From: Verrucomicrobiota bacterium
GTDB taxonomy: Bacteria > Verrucomicrobiota > Verrucomicrobiia > Verrucomicrobiales > DEV007
DNA length: 20,739 nucleotides
NCBI GenBank assembly: GCA_020629815.1
Contig: JAHDCN010000016.1
Span: forward strand, 1 to 20,739
Direction: 5' to 3'
The position numbers and the translations under genes are program-made. The stretch's first letter is position 1. The number at the start of each line of letters is the position of its first letter. Below the pieces are notes generated by a model. The model was not told where the DNA came from and searched no databases. It saw nothing but the letters and a program-made list of their open reading frames with translations. Positions 1 through 5,531 of this stretch are shown one piece after another.

Positions 1-65
1 AACTTAAGGGCAAGTTGTGTGTTGCTCTTTGTATCAACTTTTCAACAACTGATAACCCGGATCGG

Positions 66-138
66 TTTCGGTAGTGGAACTTGCGAAAAATTCCGATGCT
101 GCAGTTTAACTTGAATTCAACGCAAATGGCCGCTGATG
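66..138 (+). repeat. Decayed copy C of the dispersed intergenic repeat
   Basis: A diverged third copy of the repeat seen at 259 and 820. It keeps the core 'gtagtggaacttgcgaaaaa' followed by 'ttccga', and the later 'acgcaaatggccgc' tail, but lacks the leading 'accacggatggacacc' block. The small inverted repeat in the core (76-82 against 88-94) has one mismatch here. The following stretch, 160-220, has further 'acgaatt/gcaaatg'-like words that may be more eroded repeat. Matching was by eye. Confidence 0.55.
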
Positions 139-258
139 CTTGAGCAGGGGCTCAAGGTGAGTTTGAATAAACGTTTCTCTAACACGAATTAGCGTGCATT
201 GGGCGGCATTAGCACGAATTGCGGGGTGCTGGGTGCTGTCTTTGTGATTCGAACTTCG

Positions 259-377
259 ACCACGGATGGACACCGATGCACACGGATTGGGTAGCGGAAT
301 TTGCAAAAAATTCCGACGTGGTGCGTTGGCTTCTATTTAAACGCGAATGGGTGCGGATGAACGCAAATGGCCGCAAA
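259..377 (+). repeat. Dispersed intergenic repeat, copy A
   Basis: Begins with 'accacggatggacaccgatg' and runs through 'ggattgggtagcggaatttg' to a tail of degenerate 'gcgaatg/gcaaatgg' words. Over 259-345 it matches copy B (820-905) with three substitutions and one single-base indel by my count. It contains a small inverted repeat, GGAATTT (296-302) and AAATTCC (308-314), able to form a hairpin. Its right end meets the truncated end of the gene remnant at 378. I see no transposase and no coding potential. Confidence 0.85.
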
Positions 378-685
378 TCAAGACAAGATACAGCCAAAGA
401 CACCTTGCCTCGTTAATTTGAAATACCGATCACCTTCGATAAAAACGTCGTGCTCCTGGCCTCCACGAGCCAGGCGGTCGGCAAACTTTGAAAAGTCTAA
501 GACGAGACCCAAATCTTCCGCCCATTTTTGTAAATAGGCTTTCTGGCAGGACGAATCGGTTTGCCAGTGTGTCTCTCCATCTGCTTGAGCGCTTCTTCGC
601 AGGTAAGTGAGCGCTGCGAGGATACGATCTTCTGCATCATTTCCGGAGAAATGAGAGGCTGGATCGTTTCCATCTGTTGGTTCAT
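378..685 (-). pseudogene. Gene remnant resembling the start of a polyvalent-protein kinase-like domain
   Basis: The last 50 or so residues read QKWAEDLGLVLDFSK..., then GGQEHDVFIEGDRYFKLTRQ and GVFG. By memory this resembles the N-terminal lobe of the kinase-like domain found in phage and plasmid polyvalent proteins, usually followed by several hundred residues. Here it stops after eight more codons, where repeat copy A begins. A second minus-strand frame (start about 685, stop at 497) gives a plausible upstream part beginning MNQQMETIQPLISPEMMQKI, which suggests a frameshift near 540 that splits an original gene. The alternative is one intact frame starting at 692. No active site is present, so it is probably a decayed fragment of a mobile-element gene. 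The assignment is tentative. Confidence 0.4.
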
Positions 686-819
686 CGGCCATAAAAGTAT
701 CTCAGAAATCTCCAGATGGAAAGAGACAATCATCCCCTATCAACGCTCCAGCTTTGTCAGACTCACTTCATTGGTCAAGCTTCAGAATTATCCCGGGCTT
801 GTTAAAACTCAAACCTCTA

Positions 820-937
820 ACCACGGATGGACACCGATACACACGGATTGGGTAGCGGAATTTGCAAAGAATTCCGACGTGGTGCCTTGGCTTCTTTTAA
901 ACGCGAATGAGCGCAAATGGGCGCGAATGATTGCGGG
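820..937 (+). repeat. Dispersed intergenic repeat, copy B
   Basis: Second close copy of the repeat, in the same orientation as copy A. It shares 'accacggatggacaccgat', 'cacacggattgggtagcgga' and 'ttccgacgtggtgc'. The hairpin arms are at 857-863 and 869-875; the change to 'aaagaattcc' leaves a stem closed by a G-T pair. The tail is again a string of 'gcgaatga/gcaaatgg' words, but in a different arrangement from copy A. Copies A and B bracket about 440 bp containing the gene remnant. Confidence 0.85.
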
Positions 938-1000
938 TAGCCCGATGGTGTGACGAGACGTCAATAGTCGGTCGGTAGTGACCCGGTAAGGGATGTAAAG

Positions 1001-1076
1001 TGGTGGACGGACTGGGACTCGAACCCAGGACCAATTGGTTAAAAGCCAACTGCTCTACCAACTGAGCTATCCGTCC
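1001..1076 (-). tRNA. tRNA-Lys (anticodon UUU)
   Basis: Reading the minus strand from 1076, the acceptor arm GGACGGA pairs with TCCGTCC (1005-1011), followed by discriminator A and a genome-encoded CCA (1001-1003). The D arm is GCTC-AGTTGGTA-GAGC. The anticodon loop CTTTTAA gives anticodon TTT (lysine, AAA/AAG), and the T arm carries the expected GGTTCGAGTCC. All four stems close without mismatch by eye. It stands alone, with no other tRNA nearby. Confidence 0.97.
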
Positions 1077-1121
1077 GTTGGTTTGCGGATCCGATTGGGA
1101 TGAGCCGCAAGCGAGGCGCGA

Positions 1122-1149
1122 AATCTATTCATGAACAAGGCGGGCGCAA
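1122..1149 (-). promoter_or_regulatory. Possible promoter for tRNA-Lys
   Basis: On the minus strand, TTGCGC (1144-1149) and TAGATT (1122-1127) are separated by 16 bases and lie about 45 bases upstream of the mature tRNA 5' end. Both hexamers are only moderate matches to the sigma-70 consensus, so this is a weak candidate chosen by position. Confidence 0.28.
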
Positions 1150-1295
1150 CCGAAAGTTTCAGTGATTTTCTGTCTGCTTTTCGCATTGCTAAGAAAAAAT
1201 CGCTACACGGGTGAGAATACCATGTATTTAAGAAAAATTAACTTTCCAAACTTCTTAATTTTTCTACTCTTCGGTGACCACAACAACACCTGCCA

Positions 1296-1928
1296 ATGGA
1301 GACTTCCAACAAATCGCATCATCATCTAAGCCAGCAAAACACCTCGAGGTGGAATGAAGCTCAGGCTTTGAGGGATAAGTTGATTTTTGGATATGCTCAA
1401 CCAGCTGAGAGCAATGCAAATGAAGCGGACATTTCCCAGCGTTTCTGCGAGCTCAGTAAAAAGGCCCGCGCGAAAAGCGCCGCGCTTCGGAACCGGGAGG
1501 TTTCGGGTTCGAAGGCGTCGCGTTTGCTGGAGGGCCGCAACGCAGCATCGCTCGAGTCCGCCCTCGAGCAGCGAATCAACAAGATCGGCAGCAAGCTTGC
1601 CGATTGCCGCTGGGAGATTGAAAACCAGCTTCTGCCGCGTCAGGCGGATGCGTCGGTGCATCTCGACAATCTGGCCAATGAGTTTCGTTACAGTGTGCGT
1701 GATGAGCTGAGAAGGTTTCAGGTGGAAACGGAGGGCAAGTCCACTCTGTATCGATCTCTGATCGACACGGCTACGAAGCGCTTCCAGTTTCTGGAAGAGG
1801 GCAAGCTGCATCATCTGCCTTCAATTCGGAAGGGCGATGATCAGCCTTCAGCTAAGTCTAATCTGCCCGTGCATGAGCGCCACTCGGTTCGCCCGGCAAA
1901 TCAGGGTCCGTTTGAACTGCTGGAATAG
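1296..1928 (+). CDS. Hypothetical coiled-coil protein
   Basis: I do not recognise this 210-residue protein. It has no signal peptide or membrane segment and is rich in charged residues and alanine. Heptad-like helical stretches are visible around residues 45-95 (SKKARAKSAALRNREVSGSK onward) and 95-165 (LEQRINKIGSKLADCRWEIE onward), so a mostly helical, coiled-coil cytoplasmic protein is likely. The tail after about 175 is polar and probably disordered. The ATG at 1296 follows about 220 bases of non-coding DNA and has no Shine-Dalgarno sequence. The gene is convergent with the sigma factor gene, leaving only 7 bases between the two stop codons. It could be a lineage-specific protein; no function can be given. 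Confidence 0.7.
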   Translation: METSNKSHHHLSQQNTSRWNEAQALRDKLIFGYAQPAESNANEADISQRFCELSKKARAKSAALRNREVSGSKASRLLEGRNAASLESALEQRINKIGSKLADCRWEIENQLLPRQADASVHLDNLANEFRYSVRDELRRFQVETEGKSTLYRSLIDTATKRFQFLEEGKLHHLPSIRKGDDQPSAKSNLPVHERHSVRPANQGPFELLE

Positions 1929-1935
1929 CAGTCGG

Positions 1936-2562
1936 CTACGCTCGAAGATATTTTTCCAAGTCTTCTTTGAGCTGGGTTCGTGCCCGAAACAGCAGGCTTT
2001 TCACTGCTGATACGCTCATTCCGAGCACCTGAGCAATTTCTTCGTAGGGGCTTTCTTCGTATCTGCGCAGGATCACGGCTGTTCTTTGCTTTTCCGGCAA
2101 ATTCTGAATCGCCTGGTTAATGGCTTCCTCTAATTCTGTATGGAGGGCTGACTCATCCGGGGTGCTGGTCTGCAGGTCTGCCGTTGTCACATGGGATTCC
2201 TCTTCTCTTTCTTCGAGCGAGTAGACGGGCTTCCTTTGCCTTCTGCGCACTTCGTTGAATACCAGATTGCGGGTGATGGTAAACATCCAGGTGGTGAACT
2301 TGGCAGTGGGCTGGTAGCGACTGGCTGATTTCCAAATGCGCACAAACACCTGTTGGGCAATGTCTTCGGCATCGTTGGGGCTGCCCAGCATCTTGGCGAC
2401 GGTTCCCACCACGGCGGTCTTGTGGAGATCGACCAACTGTTCGAAGGCCTCCATATCCTGGTCCTCTTTGACCTTCATCATCAGCTCGACACTGATCCGG
2501 TTTTCCTCTCCGCGGTCCTCGGACGCCTTGGTCTGGGAAGTTGGCGGATCGGATGGAGTCAT
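1936..2562 (-). CDS. RNA polymerase sigma factor, ECF type (sigma-70 family)
   Basis: A 208-residue two-domain sigma factor that should direct core RNA polymerase to a set of stress or envelope promoters. Sigma region 2 spans about residues 37-108, with the core-binding motif DAEDIAQQVFVRIWKSASRY and then FTTWMFTITRNLVFNEVRRR. Region 4 spans about 148-200, with LPEKQRTAVILRRYE and the helix-turn-helix EEIAQVLGMSVSAVKSLLFR. The linker, about 110-147, is longer and more acidic than in the smallest ECF factors. The frame is open upstream to 2706, but that part has low-complexity, non-sigma-like sequence and overlaps the divergent gene, so the ATG at 2562 is chosen. No anti-sigma factor with a zinc-binding or transmembrane domain lies beside it, so regulation is not evident. 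Confidence 0.93.
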   Translation of the reverse strand: MTPSDPPTSQTKASEDRGEENRISVELMMKVKEDQDMEAFEQLVDLHKTAVVGTVAKMLGSPNDAEDIAQQVFVRIWKSASRYQPTAKFTTWMFTITRNLVFNEVRRRQRKPVYSLEEREEESHVTTADLQTSTPDESALHTELEEAINQAIQNLPEKQRTAVILRRYEESPYEEIAQVLGMSVSAVKSLLFRARTQLKEDLEKYLRA

Positions 2563-2681
2563 AAAAGTACAGAAAGCGCTTTGACAACGGAGTTCAGGCA
2601 GCGAAAAAAATGAGACGAATGATAGCTTTGATTTAACCGAAAAACATCCAACATGTTGCGTTTTTGTTCGTTCTATTTTTG

Positions 2682-3347
2682 ATGCCTGCCAATCCATCAA
2701 ATTCAAGGCCTAAGCCGGCACCTCGCCCGTTTCGCTGGCTCAGCCTGGTTCTCATTGATGGTGGGGTCACCAGAGAGGTGGTGTCGTTTTGCTCGATTGT
2801 ACTGGGCATTGTAGCCGGACTGGCCTTTCTCCTGACTTCGATCTACGAGGGATCGATGCAATTGACCTGTTGGCTGGTTGCGATTTTCGCCTGCCTGAGC
2901 CGGTCGGTGACCAACAAGGTGGAGGAAATCATGTTTCACATGTTTGCGAGGCGTCGGGATTACCTGCAGGAGGAGCCATTCACGGTGCTTCCGGAGCGGG
3001 TTTCTGATGCAGTGACGTTGATCGGCTTTGGCTTTGCCTACAGCTCCAACCACTGGCTTGGACTGGCTGCAGCGCTGTTCGCGATCCTGTCGGCGTATAT
3101 CCGATTTACCGCAGGGACGTCTACTTTGTCTTCCGGTTCCGGCAACGTCACAGTTCCCCTGGGCCCGATGCCCCGGGTTCGCCGCCTAATTTTGATGACG
3201 GTTTCTTCGTTGCTGGTTGTCTTTGGACTGACCCGGGAAAACACGGGGATCAGTATTCCTGCAATCACGTTGTGGGCCATTGTTCTCGGCTGTATTGCGA
3301 CGATCGCAATTCGCTGGTTCCATGTCCAAAAGCTCCGAAAACGGTAA
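2682..3347 (+). CDS. Multi-pass membrane protein, degenerate CDP-alcohol phosphatidyltransferase-like
   Basis: A 221-residue inner-membrane protein with about five or six hydrophobic segments (for example residues 35-53, 61-72, 122-141, 166-182 and 190-210). Its layout follows the CDP-alcohol phosphatidyltransferase family: GGVTREVVSFCSIVLGIVAG near the start matches the usual 'GVTPN..S' segment, LPERVSDAVTLIGFG (103-117) matches the 'PDR.SD' end of the active-site motif, and GPMPRVRRLI (161-170) matches the later 'GPM..P.R' segment. The catalytic D..DG..AR part is missing: the aligned region reads TNKVEEIMFHMFAR. The protein may therefore be a non-catalytic relative or act on something else. 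The ATG at 2682 is preferred to the TTG at 2664. It is divergent from the sigma gene, 119 bases apart. Confidence 0.6.
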   Translation: MPANPSNSRPKPAPRPFRWLSLVLIDGGVTREVVSFCSIVLGIVAGLAFLLTSIYEGSMQLTCWLVAIFACLSRSVTNKVEEIMFHMFARRRDYLQEEPFTVLPERVSDAVTLIGFGFAYSSNHWLGLAAALFAILSAYIRFTAGTSTLSSGSGNVTVPLGPMPRVRRLILMTVSSLLVVFGLTRENTGISIPAITLWAIVLGCIATIAIRWFHVQKLRKR

Positions 3348-3403
3348 CTTGCCACAACATCCCCTCGACAAATCCTGTTTCTTATTTACCATCCCCTCGG
3401 CCT

Positions 3404-4018
3404 ATGCTCCTCAAGCGTTTCATCCAGATTTTTGCCATTTTTGGGATTCTTGGGTTCGGAATCCCGGGGAGCTATGCGGAGGATTTTGATCATGTCGTAA
3501 TCGATGCGGGGCATGGCGGCAAAGATCCGGGCTCTGAGGCCTACGGAGTGAAGGAGAAAGACCTGACTCTGGACCTCGCCAAGAAGCTGGAGCAAGTGCT
3601 GAATACAAAGGGCATTAAGACCACGCTGACCAGACGGACCGACGTTTGGGTGGACCACACGGTCCGCGGGGAAATGGCAAACAAGCCGAAGACTATTTTT
3701 GTTTGCCTCCATTTCAACGCCCACACGGACCGCAGCATCAGCGGGATCGAAACGTTCTATTATCCGGGTAGTGAACCCAGTCGGAAACTGGCGACTTATG
3801 TGCAGGGCGAAATGGCGCGCCGCCTCTCCACCAGAGATCGCAAGATCAAGCCTGAGATTTTCAAAGTACTGGAGGTAACCAAAGGGACTGCTGTCCTGAT
3901 CGAGTGTGGCTTCATCACGAACCGCTGGGAATGCCAGCGCTGTTCGGCCGATTGGTTTCGGCAAGTCCTGGCGGAAGAGATCGCTCAGGGAATCCTGCGC
4001 TACCGAAGCAGCAAGTAG
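3404..4018 (+). CDS. N-acetylmuramoyl-L-alanine amidase (Amidase_3 family)
   Basis: Cleaves the amide bond between N-acetylmuramic acid and the peptide stem of peptidoglycan, outside the inner membrane. The 204-residue protein begins with a signal peptide (hydrophobic residues 5-20, likely cut after SYA at about residue 25). The zinc-dependent Amidase_3 catalytic domain fills the rest: DAGHGGKDPG with H37, VKEKDL with E51, CLHFNAH with H103 and IECGFITN with catalytic E167. There is no added AMIN or SPOR domain, so septal targeting is not encoded in the protein itself. Two cysteines in ECQRC (177-180) near the C terminus are unusual. The ATG at 3404 gives the signal peptide; the frame is open further upstream but there overlaps the preceding gene. 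It lies 56 bases after the membrane-protein gene, possibly in one transcript. Confidence 0.94.
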   Translation: MLLKRFIQIFAIFGILGFGIPGSYAEDFDHVVIDAGHGGKDPGSEAYGVKEKDLTLDLAKKLEQVLNTKGIKTTLTRRTDVWVDHTVRGEMANKPKTIFVCLHFNAHTDRSISGIETFYYPGSEPSRKLATYVQGEMARRLSTRDRKIKPEIFKVLEVTKGTAVLIECGFITNRWECQRCSADWFRQVLAEEIAQGILRYRSSK

Positions 4019-4060
4019 CGAGGCCTCCCCTGCTGCTGACCGTTAACTTTTGGAAAACTT

Positions 4061-4081
4061 CCTGAAATCCTTCATTTCGGG
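4061..4081 (+). terminator. Weak hairpin after the amidase gene
   Basis: CCTGAAAT and ATTTCGGG form an 8-pair stem with one G-T pair and a 5-base loop, 42 bases after the amidase stop. Only a short, broken T run follows (tttcctg), so it is a poor intrinsic terminator and might be chance. Confidence 0.3.
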
Positions 4082-4082
4082 T

Positions 4083-4110
4083 TTCCTGACGTATCCAGAT
4101 GTGATATAAT
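4083..4110 (+). promoter_or_regulatory. Promoter candidate with extended -10 for the ankyrin-like gene
   Basis: TGATATAAT (4102-4110) is an extended -10 element with a perfect TATAAT. The upstream TTCCTG (4083-4088), 16 bases away, is a poor -35, which an extended -10 can tolerate. The -10 lies 54 bases before the ATG at 4164. Confidence 0.5.
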
Positions 4111-4163
4111 TTAGCTGTAAATCCATTTTTTGGACCGCGTTTGAGAATTATTACAAATTTCAA

Positions 4164-4760
4164 ATGAGCGATAACGTAGCCAACCGTACCCTGGAACTCG
4201 CCTGCACTGTAGGCGCATGTGATGCCGCAGAAGAAGCGATCGAAGAAGGCGCTGATGTAAACTGTGCCGGTGGAGCACCGCTTTTTCTGGCGATTATGAA
4301 CCGCGACCGCAGCATGCTGAATCTTCTTCTGGATCATGGGGCGGATGGCGAGTCTTTCCTGGCTAAGAAGAAGCTGAAGATGGTGAAATGTCGCGAAGAT
4401 CTGGTGGAGGAGCTTATCGCCTGTGCACCGCACAATCCGCGTGACGTGAAGCCGGAAAAGATCGAAGAGATCGACAATGGTATCCGCGAGGGTGGCGTCG
4501 AATTTCTGCTGTCTGGTGTCGATTGGGACAACGCGACTCAGTTTCGTGATGCTCTCAATGCGATCGGCGCAAACTCAAGCCACCGCTGCGTAGCGGAATT
4601 TCTCCAGTGGGCTCAAAGCGAGAATGGATCCGGGCAAAACGGGATCGATGAGTTCCTGATCAAAAACGAAACTGCGATTGTCGAATACCGGGAGCGCTAC
4701 CTGGACTCGGGTGAGGATCTGATTGCCCTTGCCAACGACTACCTGTCTGACGACGCGTAA
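4164..4760 (+). CDS. Ankyrin-repeat-like small protein
   Basis: A 198-residue acidic cytoplasmic protein. The first 61 residues look like two ankyrin repeats: ELACTVGACDAAEEAIEEGA followed by DVN, then APLFLAIMNRDRSMLNLLLD followed by HGAD. The rest is helical and not recognised; it includes KEKIEEIDNG-like charged stretches and a tryptophan-containing middle (FLLSGVDWDNATQFRDALNA). Ankyrin repeats bind other proteins, so a binding or adaptor role is the most that can be inferred. There is no signal peptide. The start is the only sensible ATG and has no Shine-Dalgarno sequence. The gene lies between two envelope-related genes but has its own promoter candidate. Confidence 0.75.
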   Translation: MSDNVANRTLELACTVGACDAAEEAIEEGADVNCAGGAPLFLAIMNRDRSMLNLLLDHGADGESFLAKKKLKMVKCREDLVEELIACAPHNPRDVKPEKIEEIDNGIREGGVEFLLSGVDWDNATQFRDALNAIGANSSHRCVAEFLQWAQSENGSGQNGIDEFLIKNETAIVEYRERYLDSGEDLIALANDYLSDDA

Positions 4761-4792
4761 TACCTTTTCCGAAGCGCGAGCCGGATTTTAAT

Positions 4793-4810
4793 CTCTTTCA
4801 TTTGAAAGAG
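4793..4810. repeat. Short perfect inverted repeat upstream of the SanA-like gene
   Basis: CTCTTTCA-TT-TGAAAGAG is an 18-base palindrome 28 bases before the ATG at 4839. It could be a protein-binding operator or a small hairpin of 7 pairs with a 4-base loop. No T run follows, so a terminator is unlikely. Confidence 0.35.
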
Positions 4811-4838
4811 TCGATGGGCGTTCCTCGTAATCATCTCA

Positions 4839-5507
4839 ATGAGAAGATTCTTCCGGTTGTTTTTCTGTTTCGCTGTCCTCCCCGCCTGTTTGCTGATTCT
4901 TACCATCGTCAGCTGCAATCATTGGGTTTCTTCGACGGCAAAGGGCAAACTCTTTGAGAGTACGGAACGGGTTCCCAGCAAGAGAGTGGCTCTGCTTCTA
5001 GGCTGCGCAGAGACTCTCGCCAATGGCAGAACCAATCTGTTTTTCCGCTATCGAATCGAAGCGGCTGCGAGTCTGTTCCACCAAAAGAAGTGCGAGTACA
5101 TTATCGTCAGCGGAGACAACAGTCGGAAAGATTACGATGAACCGAGTCAGATGACACAGGCTCTGGTGAAAAAGGGCGTCCCGGAGGATCGCATTTTTCA
5201 GGACTACGCCGGATTCCGGACGCTGGACTCAGTGGTCAGAGCTAAAGAGATTTTCGGCCAGAACGACCTGGTTGTGATTTCCCAGCCATTTCACAATGAG
5301 AGAGCTGTCTTCATTGCTGAACAAAATGGCATCGACGCAGTCGCCTACAATGCGCGAGCGGTGTCTTTCCCCTACGCCGCCAAAACCCACGTCAGGGAAA
5401 AACTGGCACGGGTGAAGACGGTGCTGGATGTGACGATCCTGCAAACCGGCCCGAGATTTCTTGGACCGCCGGTGAGTATTCCGGCGGAGCAGAAAACTAC
5501 GCTGTAG
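4839..5507 (+). CDS. sanA: SanA/YdcF-like DUF218 membrane-anchored protein
   Basis: A 222-residue protein with a single N-terminal membrane segment (about residues 8-26) and an outward-facing DUF218 domain. Family motifs appear in order: ALLLGC (51-56), RYRIEAAASLF (70-80), YIIVSGDNS (87-95), the DYAGFRTLDSVVRA block (122-135) and VISQPFHNERA (146-156). This is the SanA branch, linked in enterobacteria to cell-envelope barrier function and vancomycin resistance at high temperature; the biochemical activity of the family is not settled. The length is close to that of E. coli SanA. The gene is convergent with ftsZ, with 24 bases between the stops. The symbol is assigned on family resemblance. 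Confidence 0.85.
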   Translation: MRRFFRLFFCFAVLPACLLILTIVSCNHWVSSTAKGKLFESTERVPSKRVALLLGCAETLANGRTNLFFRYRIEAAASLFHQKKCEYIIVSGDNSRKDYDEPSQMTQALVKKGVPEDRIFQDYAGFRTLDSVVRAKEIFGQNDLVVISQPFHNERAVFIAEQNGIDAVAYNARAVSFPYAAKTHVREKLARVKTVLDVTILQTGPRFLGPPVSIPAEQKTTL

Positions 5508-5531
5508 AAAGCCAAGGCAGGGATTTTCCCC

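Noticed and set aside
1..1000. Search for an insertion sequence or transposase in the repeat region
   Set aside because: No frame in this region has a transposase-like sequence, and no terminal inverted repeats bound the region.
2563..2706. N-terminal extension of the ECF sigma factor
   Set aside because: The extra 48 codons have no sigma-like sequence and overlap the start of the divergent gene; the ATG at 2562 gives a normal ECF length.
5508..5531. Possible terminator between sanA and ftsZ
   Set aside because: GGGA-TTT-TCCC is only a 4-pair stem; a T run follows on the plus strand but the hairpin is too weak to call.
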